Shown: positions 17,321 to 26,856 of the stretch, one piece after another
Layout: every line of letters starts with the position of its first letter
Position numbering within the stretch: position 1 is the stretch's first letter
DNA from: Desertivirga brevis
Lineage (GTDB): Bacteria; Bacteroidota; Bacteroidia; Sphingobacteriales; Sphingobacteriaceae
NCBI RefSeq assembly: GCF_017355835.1
Contig: NZ_JAFEWF010000006.1
Location: forward strand, 546,834 to 610,833
Length of the DNA stretch: 64,000 bases
Direction of reading: 5' to 3'
The notes under the pieces: generated by a model
The model's input: only the letters and a program-made list of their open reading frames with translations
Database searches by the model: none
Told to the model about the DNA's origin: nothing
Position numbers and translations under genes: made by a program

Positions 17321-20300
17321 ATGGAATTTTTTACACGTCGTCAAGACGTCCGGGTCCCCTATGGACTTTTAAAGTGTCTTTTTTTGATGAAATTAACCTT
17401 AGGATTATTGCTGGTTTTTAATTTTCACGCGTTAGCAGGCGCCTTCTCGCAGACCAGGGTTACATTAAACCTCAAGTCGGTAGGGTTCCAGGATCTTTTG
17501 TCAGAGATAGAAGCTAAAACGGTTTACCGCTTCGTTTTCAGCAATCGCAACATACCTGCTGAGCAAAGAGTAGATGTGCGTGTCAAGGATGCAGAGGTGT
17601 CAAAAGTGCTTAATCAGGTACTTCAAAACTCTAGTTTTACGTATAACATTCTTGAGAGTAATCTCATCGTGATTGTTCCGAAAGAGAATGTTGCTCAGGC
17701 TGTTATTAAAGGACGTGTACTTGATGAAACAGGTCAGCCGCTTATTGGGGCAGCAGTAAAGGTTAAAGGTGGAGGTGTTGGAACCTCTACAGATGTTAAC
17801 GGTAACTTTACGGTAAACGCCGCTGATAATGCAGTATTAGTGATTTCTTATATCGGATATATCACGAAAGAGGTTCCAGTGAATGGACAGTCTTCTATTA
17901 CCGTTCGTCTTGATCCTTCTGCAAATAATTTGAAGGAGATTGTGGTAACCTCATTTGGTATCAAAAGAGAGCAGAAAGCTTTAGGGTATGCTGTTACTAC
18001 CTTAAATTCGAAAGATCTTACTCAATCTGGAAACACCAATATTGGTTCTGCATTGTACGGTAAGGCGCCAGGTGTTTCTGTGACTACGGCTCCTGGGGGG
18101 GCAAGTAGTGCAGTAAACGTTCAGGTTCGAGGTATAAACTCGATTGGCTATAACAGGCAACCTTTATATGTTATAGATGGAATAATGATGCGGAACGACA
18201 ACCAAAATGGGGCGGCAGGAGCTAACAATGATAACTATTGGGATGATCAACGTATTCGCGGTAATGGAATTCTAGATATCAACCCTGCAGACATCGAGAG
18301 CATGACGATCCTTAAAGGAGCGAGTGCAACAGCCTTATATGGTTCAGATGCAGCGAGCGGTGTTATCGTAATTACTACAAAAAAAGGTTCTAAAGACAGA
18401 GGGCTTGGTATTGACTTCAATTATGCGGGAACATTTGAAAATGCCGCATTTCTTCCTAAGTTTCAGAATGTGTATGGGCCAGGCTATGATAGGGCGACGA
18501 ACTTAGCTAACGGGGCTACTGCCGAAGGTTGGATCGCTGATGCCAGCTCCCCAAGTGGATTTAGACCCTATTTCCGGGCTTACGGCCAGTTTGGCCCCAA
18601 GATGGAAGGTCAGCAGGTAAAATGGTGGGACGGCTCAATTCGTTCATTTTCTCCACGTGCTGATAATTACAAGGACGTATATGATGACGGATTCAGTTCT
18701 AATATAAACCTCGCTATCTCCAATCAAACAGATAAAGCAAATTATCGTCTTTCAGCTACCCGTCTTGACTATAAGGGTACTAACCCGGGAAGTGAGCAGG
18801 AAAGGAATACTTTTAATCTAAATAGTACTTTAAAGATTAGTAATAAGTTAAGTACAGATGTGGTGGTAAACTACATGAATACTCTTACTCATAATCGTCC
18901 GTACTTATTAGGACAAGTTTTGGGTTCCTTTGGTGGATACTTTAGCCGGACTGAAGATATGGGATTGATGAAGGAAAAGTACAAGACAAGTCAGGGATAC
19001 AAGTATGTCACTTTAGCTAACGCTGCCCAGTCGCCAGAAGCCTTTGTTTATAACACAAGAGCTACTAATCTTCTTGATCTTTTTTGGCAACAATACCGGA
19101 ACAGTTACGACGAAACGGAAAACCGTTTACTTACAAGTGTAACTGCTAATTGGGACGTAGTTAAAAATCTAAAATTAAGAGGTCGCATAGGTAATGATTA
19201 TACCGGATTAAATATTGAACAAAAACAATATAACGAAGTTCCTTTGATTTACAACCAGCCAACAAGTAGTACTGGAGGGTTTAGTACTTCTAAAGGTTTT
19301 TACTCAGTGTTATACGGAGATGCATTGCTAACTTATAACAATAAAATTGGAAGAGATCTATCCTATTCAGCCTCCGGAGGTTTTCAATCCAGAACAGAAG
19401 AATACAGGGATCAGAGTTCAAATACAGAGCAAGGGCTTTCTACAGAAAACTGGTTCTCATTAGCTAATACCTATGCGCAAGCCAGGACAAATGCTTCCCG
19501 GAAAGAATTTTTACAATATGCCTACTTGGGTATTGCAAACCTTGGATATAAAGACTATTTGTTTTTAGAAGGAACAGCACGAAAAGAGTATATATCCTCT
19601 CTAGCGCCAGGGTATAATAATTATTTCTATTCCTCACTTAATTCAAGTTTTGTTTTCTCGGACGCGTTTAAATTGCCAAAATTTATCTCTTTTGGAAAGT
19701 TGAGAGCTTCTTATGGGGTAGTAGGAAACGGTCCGCCAATGTATGAGGCAAACGTTGCTTATTCTCAACAATCTCTTCAAACAGCTAACGGTTCTGTTCC
19801 TGCACAAACCATTTCAGGTACTTATGGAAATAGAACCCTGGAGCCTGAGAAGAAATATGAGGCGGAGTTCGGTGTCGAATCAAGATTTTTAAACAATAGG
19901 GTTGGATTTGATATAAGCTACTATGATAACCAAATCAAGAATCAAATATTGAGTCTAACAACTTCACCTACGGTTGGTGCTCCTGGTCAGATTGTTAATA
20001 TCGGAAAGGTCGGCAGTAAAGGTTTGGAACTATCACTATTTGGAACACCTGTGAGTGGAGCATTAAAATGGAATACTCGTCTAAATTTCTCAATGAATAG
20101 GACAAGATTGCTTGATATTGACGGCGAGAGTAAACAGCTGAAGCATAGAGAGTTTGAGCAAGGTTCAATTCTTTTTGCTTCAAATGTCGGTAGTGTCTTA
20201 GGAGATATAATGGTTCATCGTAAAGCTACTGATGAAAATGGTAATTATTATATTAATAACAACGGGTTTTATGTATATGATCGCTCTGCCCTTGTAAAGG

Positions 20301-20899
20301 TGGGTAATATTATGCCTAAAGCCACTGGTGGTTTAGTAAACTCGTTCAACTATAAACGCTTCAATCTTGATTTTACGGTCGATTACCGTTTTGGAGGACA
20401 AATGTTGTCAGCGCCTACAAAATATATGATGGGTGTGGGAATGTTTGAAAATACACTACAGTATAGGGATGCTGAGCACGGAGGTCTTCAATACACAGTA
20501 AATGGTGTCACCTATAACGATGGCGTTATGTTGAAGGGGGTGAATCAGACAACTGGAGCTCCTAACACCCGAGTTGTTAGTGCAGCTGAGTATTATATGA
20601 ATACATATGCTTGGGGGCAAGAAGCTGATAATGAAGAGGGGGCTGTATTTGATAATAGCTTCATCAAAATGAGGGAGGCCGTTCTAGGGTACAACTTACC
20701 GGTATCGCTTGCTCAGAAAATGCACGTTCGAAATGTGAGATTATCAGTAATTGGTCGTAATCTTTTCTATTTCTGGAAAACTCTTGAGAACCTCGACCCT
20801 GAAGCACCGGTTGGAAACAAATGGTGGTCACAAGGAATCGATGTAGGTTCAACAGCACCAACAAGAAGTATTGGTTTCTCATTAAATGCTCAGTTTTAA
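17321..20899 (+). CDS. SusC/RagA-type TonB-dependent outer-membrane transporter with STN domain
   Basis: 1192 residues. An N-terminal extension and signal (to about residue 45, ending 'AFSQT') is followed by an STN signalling domain (~48-100, 'VTLNLKSVGFQDLLSEIEAKTVYRFVFSN'), a carboxypeptidase-regulatory-like domain ('IKGRVLDETGQPLIGAAVKVKG', ~127-200), a TonB-box/plug ('LKEIVVTSFGIKREQKALGYAV', 'SALYGKAPGVSV', 'YVIDGIMM', 'ILKGASATALYGSDAASGVIVITTKKG') and a long beta-barrel ending in an aromatic residue (Phe). It imports large oligosaccharides across the outer membrane with SusD and energy from TonB. The STN domain indicates signal transduction to FecR, encoded just upstream. Imported substrate is inferred to be an N-glycan or glycopeptide from the enzymes in the locus. 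Confidence 0.97.
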   Translation: MEFFTRRQDVRVPYGLLKCLFLMKLTLGLLLVFNFHALAGAFSQTRVTLNLKSVGFQDLLSEIEAKTVYRFVFSNRNIPAEQRVDVRVKDAEVSKVLNQVLQNSSFTYNILESNLIVIVPKENVAQAVIKGRVLDETGQPLIGAAVKVKGGGVGTSTDVNGNFTVNAADNAVLVISYIGYITKEVPVNGQSSITVRLDPSANNLKEIVVTSFGIKREQKALGYAVTTLNSKDLTQSGNTNIGSALYGKAPGVSVTTAPGGASSAVNVQVRGINSIGYNRQPLYVIDGIMMRNDNQNGAAGANNDNYWDDQRIRGNGILDINPADIESMTILKGASATALYGSDAASGVIVITTKKGSKDRGLGIDFNYAGTFENAAFLPKFQNVYGPGYDRATNLANGATAEGWIADASSPSGFRPYFRAYGQFGPKMEGQQVKWWDGSIRSFSPRADNYKDVYDDGFSSNINLAISNQTDKANYRLSATRLDYKGTNPGSEQERNTFNLNSTLKISNKLSTDVVVNYMNTLTHNRPYLLGQVLGSFGGYFSRTEDMGLMKEKYKTSQGYKYVTLANAAQSPEAFVYNTRATNLLDLFWQQYRNSYDETENRLLTSVTANWDVVKNLKLRGRIGNDYTGLNIEQKQYNEVPLIYNQPTSSTGGFSTSKGFYSVLYGDALLTYNNKIGRDLSYSASGGFQSRTEEYRDQSSNTEQGLSTENWFSLANTYAQARTNASRKEFLQYAYLGIANLGYKDYLFLEGTARKEYISSLAPGYNNYFYSSLNSSFVFSDAFKLPKFISFGKLRASYGVVGNGPPMYEANVAYSQQSLQTANGSVPAQTISGTYGNRTLEPEKKYEAEFGVESRFLNNRVGFDISYYDNQIKNQILSLTTSPTVGAPGQIVNIGKVGSKGLELSLFGTPVSGALKWNTRLNFSMNRTRLLDIDGESKQLKHREFEQGSILFASNVGSVLGDIMVHRKATDENGNYYINNNGFYVYDRSALVKVGNIMPKATGGLVNSFNYKRFNLDFTVDYRFGGQMLSAPTKYMMGVGMFENTLQYRDAEHGGLQYTVNGVTYNDGVMLKGVNQTTGAPNTRVVSAAEYYMNTYAWGQEADNEEGAVFDNSFIKMREAVLGYNLPVSLAQKMHVRNVRLSVIGRNLFYFWKTLENLDPEAPVGNKWWSQGIDVGSTAPTRSIGFSLNAQF

Positions 20900-20909
20900 G
20901 TTCAGCCCC

Positions 20910-20955
20910 GGATTCTATTCTCTTAACGTCTAGAGACGTTAAGAGAATAGAATCC
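20910..20955 (+). promoter_or_regulatory. 21-bp perfect hairpin between susC and susD genes
   Basis: Arms 20910-20930 and 20935-20955 are perfectly complementary over 21 bp around a TAGA tetraloop. It begins 11 bases after the susC stop and ends 17 bases before the susD ATG. No T-tract follows (next bases CAGAAAATT), so it is not a standard terminator. It may set the relative expression of the two genes by stabilising upstream mRNA or by partial attenuation or processing (inference). Confidence 0.85.
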
Positions 20956-20971
20956 CAGAAAATTAAATCAA

Positions 20972-22564
20972 ATGAAAAAGATATTATTTGCCCTTTGTTT
21001 ATTAGCTGGTTCTGCTACTTTACTTTCAGGCTGTAAAGAGCAATTGGAGGAGAAGTATTTCAACCCAGAAAGATCAACTGAAGCTAATGTCTCAGGTCTT
21101 TTCTCCTCAATGCTTAATAATGACAGGGTTCGACCCTCTTATTATAACGTTAGAACATTTTTAGCGCAACATGCCATCGTTTATGGCCAGACTGGTGGTT
21201 TTTCAAATTCCAATAGAGTTTACGAGCAAAACGACAATTATAGTTCCGCTTACTGGAATGATTTCTACACATCTACGGTAAATGGAGGCGGAGTTTTAGC
21301 TCTTTATCGAGAGATGGAAAACGCATACGCTGCGCTTCCAGAATCTGATAAAGCTAGCAATGAAATTTTCCTCAAGGCTGCAAGTGTAATATTATACGAT
21401 GAAGCATCTAAGTTGGTAGACTTGTGGGGAGACATACCTTTCTCCGAAGCGGGAAGTTTGAATGCTACAAGCACATTGAAATACCCCAAGTATGATGACC
21501 AAAGAGAGTTATACAACACCTTTATCTCTGGTCTTGATGCTGCTGCCACTTACTTTGCAACAGCAAAAACAACATCAAGCTTCAATAGGCACGATATTCT
21601 GTTGTCGGGTAACGTTGATAATTGGAGAAGATATGCAAATTCTATAAGACTTCGTCTTTTGATGCGGATTTCTAATGTTGATGAAGCTATGGCCCGCACG
21701 GAAATACTGAAAATGCTAGGTAATCCAGCACAATATCCCCTTGTAGACGGAGGAGGAGTATCAAATTATAACCCAGCCACTTCAGATATTCTTTTAAGGC
21801 CTTTAAGAACAAATAATGAGACATTAAATTCGGCTTTAACAGAGGTTAGTACCTATTGGGCACCAGATTATATGTTGAATACCGTAATGCTTCCAGCGAA
21901 TGATCCTCGGATCCCCGTGATGTTCGACAAGTTCGGTAGAACCGTTAATGGCGTGTTTATTCCTAATCCAACTTACAGAGCAATGCCTATAGGAACACCC
22001 GCGGAACAGCAAACTCTAATTTTTACAGAATATGCTATACTGGATTCTGCAACCTTCTTGCAGAATAGAATGATTCCCGGAGTTGTAATAACTGCTCCTG
22101 AGGTTAATTTCATCAAGGCAGAAGCTTTTCAACGATGGGGCAGCGGAGATGCAAAAACTACTTATGATTTAGCTCTTCGTCAGTCTATAAACTTCTATTA
22201 CTACTTAAATAGTATAAACGATGCAGGAGGAAGGAAAGAAACGATGCCTGCAAGCTCCGTAATTGATAACTTTGTTAACAATTCATCAGTAAACTATTCA
22301 GGTACTGATGCTCAGAAGCTGGCGAAGATCTATACTCAAAAATGGCTTCACCTTGGTTTCCTACAGGCTAATCAAGCGTGGTCTGAATACAGGAGGACAA
22401 ATACTCCTACTTTAACTTTCCCTGTTCAAACGCAGGTGGGCCTTGAAAGTCCGCCGACCCGTTTACTCTATCCGGCCGTAGAAAAGACGTTTAACGCTGC
22501 AAACTACGAGGCAGTTAAGGCTGAAGATACCAGAACGACTAAAATCTTCTGGGACGTTAATTAA
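20972..22564 (+). CDS. SusD/RagB-type surface glycan-binding lipoprotein
   Basis: 530 residues. Lipoprotein signal with lipobox 'LLSG|C' (Cys21), followed by 'KEQLEEKYFNPERST'. The body follows the helix-rich SusD-like plan of the nutrient-binding outer-membrane lipoprotein group (TPR-like helices such as 'NEIFLKAASVILYDEASKLVDLWGDIPFSEAG', 'WRRYANSIRLRLLMRISNVDEA' and 'EVNFIKAEAFQRWG', ending 'AANYEAVKAEDTRTTKIFWDVN'). It caps the SusC barrel and binds the incoming glycan at the cell surface. Adjacent to the susC-like gene with a 72-base gap that carries the strong hairpin. Confidence 0.95.
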   Translation: MKKILFALCLLAGSATLLSGCKEQLEEKYFNPERSTEANVSGLFSSMLNNDRVRPSYYNVRTFLAQHAIVYGQTGGFSNSNRVYEQNDNYSSAYWNDFYTSTVNGGGVLALYREMENAYAALPESDKASNEIFLKAASVILYDEASKLVDLWGDIPFSEAGSLNATSTLKYPKYDDQRELYNTFISGLDAAATYFATAKTTSSFNRHDILLSGNVDNWRRYANSIRLRLLMRISNVDEAMARTEILKMLGNPAQYPLVDGGGVSNYNPATSDILLRPLRTNNETLNSALTEVSTYWAPDYMLNTVMLPANDPRIPVMFDKFGRTVNGVFIPNPTYRAMPIGTPAEQQTLIFTEYAILDSATFLQNRMIPGVVITAPEVNFIKAEAFQRWGSGDAKTTYDLALRQSINFYYYLNSINDAGGRKETMPASSVIDNFVNNSSVNYSGTDAQKLAKIYTQKWLHLGFLQANQAWSEYRRTNTPTLTFPVQTQVGLESPPTRLLYPAVEKTFNAANYEAVKAEDTRTTKIFWDVN

Positions 22565-22577
22565 TTCCCTTCATTCT

Positions 22578-22637
22578 TGTCAGGTTGCATTATGCAACCT
22601 GACATTCATTCCCCTTTTAACGCACATTATGTGTGTT
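22578..22637 (+). other. Two consecutive hairpins after the susD gene
   Basis: The first is a 13-base inverted repeat around one base (arms 22578-22590 and 22592-22604); the second pairs 22619-22627 with 22629-22637 with one G-T wobble. Neither is followed by a T-run. They fill most of the 99-base gap before the hydrolase gene, so they may bound a stable susCD mRNA segment. Confidence 0.7.
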
Positions 22638-22663
22638 ACTGGCTTTCTTATGTCTAAATTTTT

Positions 22664-25174
22664 ATGATCCACACTGCTAAATACACACTTAAATCAGGAG
22701 CGCAGAAGTTGAAGAATGTTTTCGGGCTGTCAATTCCCCTAAGCCTTTTACTGTTTTCTGCAGCAACTGCTCAACAAAACTATAATTTTACAACAGGCCT
22801 TGTCGCTCCATCTGTACATCGGTACGGTCGCGAGGCTTTATATAAAGATTTTTTTGCCCTTAATTATTATAAGGGTTCTATAAAAGCACCTTTAGAAAAT
22901 GCCAACCTTTTAACCAATGATAAAGGGGAGAATATTTCCTGGAGATCATTGGCTGTAAACACAGATAAAAAATTTAAAGATAAGGCGTTAAGCAACGGCT
23001 ATCTGTATCTTACTTACCAGTCAGATAAGGAGCAAAAGGCCATCTTGCATGTAAGCGGTAATAACATGGTTTATGTAAACGGAGAACCTAGAGCGGGAGA
23101 CTTGTATGCATACGGCTATCTTTATTTGCCGGTTCAGCTGAAAAAAGGCCTGAACGAGTTCTACGTTCGAGGTAGCAGTTTCTCCTCAGAAGAGGGGATA
23201 GCTGCAGAACTTCTATTTGATCAGAAATCAACATTCCTGAATATAAAAGATCCGACTTTACCTATTATAATCGCTGGGAGGGATAAGAACCAACTTTCCG
23301 GTGCAGTTGTAATAGTTAACAATACAGATAAGACACTAAGCGGCTTGAAAATCAGCAGTAAGCTGGAAGGAAAAACAGCGAATTTAAACGTTCCCTCCAT
23401 CCCGGCTATGTCTGTACGGAAGGTTCCTTTTAACATTGATCCTTCGGCTATTTCTGCTAAAGGCATGTACGATTGTTCTCTTAGTCTTGTGAAGGGATCC
23501 TCAACTCTCGACGTTCAAAATATCCGGATAGAGGCAGTATCGGAAACCGAGGATTATAGCAGGACTTTTGTCAGCAACGTCGACGGGAGTACACAATACT
23601 TCAGTGTAAGTCCTCAGAAGCAAGGAGGAAAAGCTACCCCTGATCTATTCCTTTCAGTTCACGGAGCTGGAGTAGAGGCCATCAATCAGGCCCGGGCTTA
23701 CAAAAGCAAGGAAGAAGGTGTTCTGGTAGCAGCAACCAACCGCCGTCCCAGGGGATTTAATTGGGAAGACTGGGGAAGGATTGATGCATTGGAGGTATTA
23801 GGGATAGCAAAAAAGGAATTTAAACCAGATCCTAAACGCATATATCTAACCGGGCACTCCATGGGAGGTCATGGTACCTGGTATCTTGGGGCCACTTATC
23901 CTGGTATGTGGGCTGCCATAGCTCCTTGCGCAGGGTACCCAACATTGGCTGGTTATGGTTCTGCTGACGGAAAAATTCCGGATATCTCAGGAAAGCCAGC
24001 TGTAGAGAAACTTATTCTGCAGGCAAGCAATCAAAGCGATGTTTTTCAGCTTGCTAAAAATTATAAAGCAGGGGGTGTATACGTTCATCATGGAGATAGT
24101 GATGAAGTGGTAACGGTTAATTTTGCGCGGCAGATGCACCAGGTACTCGCTGGATTTCAGAAGGATATGAGTTATTACGAATATCCGGGAGGTAGTCACT
24201 GGTTCGGAGATGAAAGCGTTGATTGGGCTCCTCTTTTCGATTATTTCAAATGGCACACGATCCCTGCAGATACAGCGGTGAAAGATGTTGATTTCACAAC
24301 GGCTAATCCGGCTATTTCATCTTCCTTCCACTGGGTTTCAATCCTTCAGCAACAGGAGTCATTGAAATATAGTCGCATTCGTTTATCCCGTTCAGATGAT
24401 TTAAAAACAATCAGCGGTACTACAGAAAATGCCTCTGTTGTCTCATTCGATCTAAGTGGCCTTTCCGCGGGTACTCCTGTTAAGATCGCCCTGGATGGTA
24501 GTGAGATAAAGTACAGTACAAAGTCTGGCTCAGACAAGGTGTTCTTGAGAAGGAATAATAGCCAATGGACCATTGGAAATGCTTTGTCCGATTCAGAGAA
24601 AGGTACACTAAGGAACGGTACGATTAAGGAAGCCTTCAATAACAGGATGGTCTTTGTTTATGGTACTTCTGGATCTGCAGCAGAAAAAGCATGGGCCTAT
24701 AACAAAGCAAGATACGACGCTGAATCATGGTATTACAGAGGTAATGGAAGTGTGGATGTTATTGCCGATAAAGAGTTTAGTCCGGCAAGGTACGCCGACA
24801 GAGGTGTAATTATTTACGGTAATGCAAGTACTAACTCGGCTTATAATAAACTATTGAAGAATTGCCCTGTGAAGGTAGACAAGGGTGTAGTAACTGCCGG
24901 AAATCAAAAATACAGAGGTGATGATCTGGCCGCTTATTTTGTTTGGCCTCGAAGCGACAGTAAAAAAGCTTCTGTCGCAGTAATTGGAGGTAGCGGATTA
25001 TTAGGTATGAAGGCTGCTGATGCTAATCAGTACTTTGCAGGAGGCAGCGGCTTTGCTGATTATATGATCTTCAAGGCCGACCTTTTGGAAAAGGGCGCTT
25101 CTGCGATAAAGCAGGCAGGTTACTATGGAAACGACTGGAGCCTTGAAAAAGGTCAGAAAATAAGTCAGGATTAA
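22664..25174 (+). CDS. Secreted S9-like alpha/beta hydrolase (peptidase or esterase)
   Basis: 836 residues with a signal peptide (~1-36, ending TAQQ). An N-terminal beta-sandwich region (~40-310, including 'AILHVSGNNMVYVNGEPRAGDLYAYGY') precedes the alpha/beta-hydrolase domain: 'LFLSVHGAGVEA', nucleophile elbow 'TGHSMGGHGTW' (Ser399), acid in 'HHGDSDEVV' (Asp478 or Asp480), and His512 in 'YPGGSHWFGDE'. A ~290-residue C-terminal region contains 'GRGVIIYGNAST'-type strands and no recognisable domain. The family is annotated as prolyl oligopeptidase-like; members act on short peptides or acyl esters. Set directly after susCD in a glycoprotein-glycan locus, a peptidase trimming imported glycopeptides is plausible, as is a carbohydrate esterase. 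Confidence 0.85.
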   Translation: MIHTAKYTLKSGAQKLKNVFGLSIPLSLLLFSAATAQQNYNFTTGLVAPSVHRYGREALYKDFFALNYYKGSIKAPLENANLLTNDKGENISWRSLAVNTDKKFKDKALSNGYLYLTYQSDKEQKAILHVSGNNMVYVNGEPRAGDLYAYGYLYLPVQLKKGLNEFYVRGSSFSSEEGIAAELLFDQKSTFLNIKDPTLPIIIAGRDKNQLSGAVVIVNNTDKTLSGLKISSKLEGKTANLNVPSIPAMSVRKVPFNIDPSAISAKGMYDCSLSLVKGSSTLDVQNIRIEAVSETEDYSRTFVSNVDGSTQYFSVSPQKQGGKATPDLFLSVHGAGVEAINQARAYKSKEEGVLVAATNRRPRGFNWEDWGRIDALEVLGIAKKEFKPDPKRIYLTGHSMGGHGTWYLGATYPGMWAAIAPCAGYPTLAGYGSADGKIPDISGKPAVEKLILQASNQSDVFQLAKNYKAGGVYVHHGDSDEVVTVNFARQMHQVLAGFQKDMSYYEYPGGSHWFGDESVDWAPLFDYFKWHTIPADTAVKDVDFTTANPAISSSFHWVSILQQQESLKYSRIRLSRSDDLKTISGTTENASVVSFDLSGLSAGTPVKIALDGSEIKYSTKSGSDKVFLRRNNSQWTIGNALSDSEKGTLRNGTIKEAFNNRMVFVYGTSGSAAEKAWAYNKARYDAESWYYRGNGSVDVIADKEFSPARYADRGVIIYGNASTNSAYNKLLKNCPVKVDKGVVTAGNQKYRGDDLAAYFVWPRSDSKKASVAVIGGSGLLGMKAADANQYFAGGSGFADYMIFKADLLEKGASAIKQAGYYGNDWSLEKGQKISQD

Positions 25175-25250
25175 GAGCGAGTTGTAAGCAGTTTCCTAAT
25201 AAATATTGTCCTTATTAAAAATATTGATTGTTAGTGTTCGAAAGTGTAAA

Positions 25251-25269
25251 AGTGCGGCTTAGCCGCACT
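25251..25269 (+). other. Compact GC hairpin between hydrolase and GH29 genes
   Basis: Perfect 8-bp stem (25251-25258 with 25262-25269) and a 3-base loop in a 136-base gap. No T-run follows, so like the earlier intercistronic hairpins it looks like an mRNA processing or stability element rather than a terminator. Confidence 0.6.
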
Positions 25270-25310
25270 CTGCACAGTTCGCAGCCTACGAAAAAGTTCA
25301 GTCCATAATT

Positions 25311-26834
25311 ATGAATTCCCACTCTCTTCTTCATTATTTAACTGCTTTTCTAATTATTACCGGGATGGCTGATTCCTCAGCTCAGAAGACAGGAGAGAGG
25401 AATTCTGTAATTATTGAAAGCAGTGATTCTTATGAAGAAATAATTGACAAAGCTGCTACTATTGTTCCCACCTCAAGGCAATTGCGCTGGCAGCAACTGG
25501 AGATGACGGGGTTCATACATTTTGGAATGAATACTTTTACAGGAAAAGAATGGGGGGATGGAACGGATAGCCCCGCGAAGTTCAATCCAACTAATTTAGA
25601 CGCAGAACAGTGGGTAAGGATTTGTAAAGAGGCGGGGATTAAACAGGTTATCCTAACGGCGAAGCATCATGATGGCTTTTGTCTCTGGCCCAGCGATTAT
25701 ACAGATTACTCTGTAAAAAGCAGTCCCTGGAAGGCCGGAAAGGGCGATGTTGTAAGAGAGACTGCGGAAGCTTGCCGGAAGCACGGAATAGGTTTTGGAA
25801 TCTATCTTTCTCCATGGGACAGGAACTCCAAATTGTTCGGTAATAATCAGGCTTATAACGCTTATTTTATGAACCAGTTAAAAGAGTTGCTTTCAAATTA
25901 TGGCAGGGTAGATGAAGTTTGGTTTGATGGTGCGAATGGTGAAGGACCAGGCGGAAAGAAACAGGACTATGACTTTGATAGCTGGTATAAGTTGATCAGG
26001 AAGCTTCAGCCGCAGGCTGTAATTGCAGTAATGGGACCTGATGTGAGATGGGTGGGTACTGAAAGCGGATATGGGAGGGAAACGGAGTGGAGTGTGGTGC
26101 CGGTGGATCTTCAGGCTCAGGAAGGTATTGCAGCCGGCTCTCAAAAGGAGGTTTCTTTTGCTCCGAAGAACAGAATGGAAGACGATCTCGGCAGTCGTGA
26201 AAAAATAGTAAAAGCAAAGGCCCTTGTCTGGTACCCATCAGAAATAGACGTATCTATACGGCCGGGATGGTTTTATCATCCGGAGGAGGATAACCAGGTA
26301 AAAAGTCCTGAGAAGTTAACAGACATCTATTTCCACTCGGTAGGAAAAAATGGAGTTCTCCTCCTAAATATCCCTCCTGATACAGGGGGGCTGATCAGCA
26401 ACAGTGACGTGACCAGCCTTAAAGGTTTTCGATCAATACTTAATAAAACTTTCTCCAAGAACTATGCATCTGAAGGAAAGACCAGTAGCAATAAGCGGCA
26501 AATAAAAGCGCTAACCGATAATGTTTATTCCACTGATTGGACCACCAAAGGAAAAGATTCAACTGCCACTATTAATATTACTTTAAAAGAACCACAGGAA
26601 ATAGATATCCTTTCCATTCAGGAGAATATAATGAAGGGCCAGAGAGTTGAGGCTTTCAGTCTAGAGTATAAAAGTAATGGAGAGTGGAAGCTCCTGGCGC
26701 AGGGAACCACGGTAGGTTATAAACGACTGTGTAAATTCCCTCCAGTTAAAGGGAAAGAGTTTAGAATAAATATCCTTTCATCAAGAAGGAACCCGGTTTT
26801 AAGTGAGATCGGTTTATACAAGCAATCTTATTAA
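25311..26834 (+). CDS. Alpha-L-fucosidase, GH29 (GH29-B-like) with C-terminal discoidin-like module
   Basis: 507 residues with a signal peptide (~1-25, ending SSAQ). Barrel motifs: 'FIHFGMNTFTGKEWGDG', 'ILTAKHHDGFCLWPSDYTDY', 'GFGIYLSPWDRN' and 'GRVDEVWFDGANGEG' with Asp206 as expected nucleophile. Residues ~385-507 ('NKRQIKALTDNVYSTDWTT', 'EIDILSIQENIMKGQRVEAF', 'PVLSEIGLY') match an F5/8 type C-like carbohydrate-binding module. This architecture and the 'HHDGFCLWPS' wording resemble the GH29-B group that acts on alpha-1,3/1,4-fucose on branched GlcNAc. It complements the simpler GH29 at 14442. Separated from the next gene by 22 bases. Confidence 0.93.
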   Translation: MNSHSLLHYLTAFLIITGMADSSAQKTGERNSVIIESSDSYEEIIDKAATIVPTSRQLRWQQLEMTGFIHFGMNTFTGKEWGDGTDSPAKFNPTNLDAEQWVRICKEAGIKQVILTAKHHDGFCLWPSDYTDYSVKSSPWKAGKGDVVRETAEACRKHGIGFGIYLSPWDRNSKLFGNNQAYNAYFMNQLKELLSNYGRVDEVWFDGANGEGPGGKKQDYDFDSWYKLIRKLQPQAVIAVMGPDVRWVGTESGYGRETEWSVVPVDLQAQEGIAAGSQKEVSFAPKNRMEDDLGSREKIVKAKALVWYPSEIDVSIRPGWFYHPEEDNQVKSPEKLTDIYFHSVGKNGVLLLNIPPDTGGLISNSDVTSLKGFRSILNKTFSKNYASEGKTSSNKRQIKALTDNVYSTDWTTKGKDSTATINITLKEPQEIDILSIQENIMKGQRVEAFSLEYKSNGEWKLLAQGTTVGYKRLCKFPPVKGKEFRINILSSRRNPVLSEIGLYKQSY

Positions 26835-26856
26835 TACAATCAAACACACACCAAAA

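Noticed and set aside
20910..20955. Hairpin taken as a rho-independent terminator
   Set aside because: No T-tract follows and the susD gene starts 17 bases later in the same operon.
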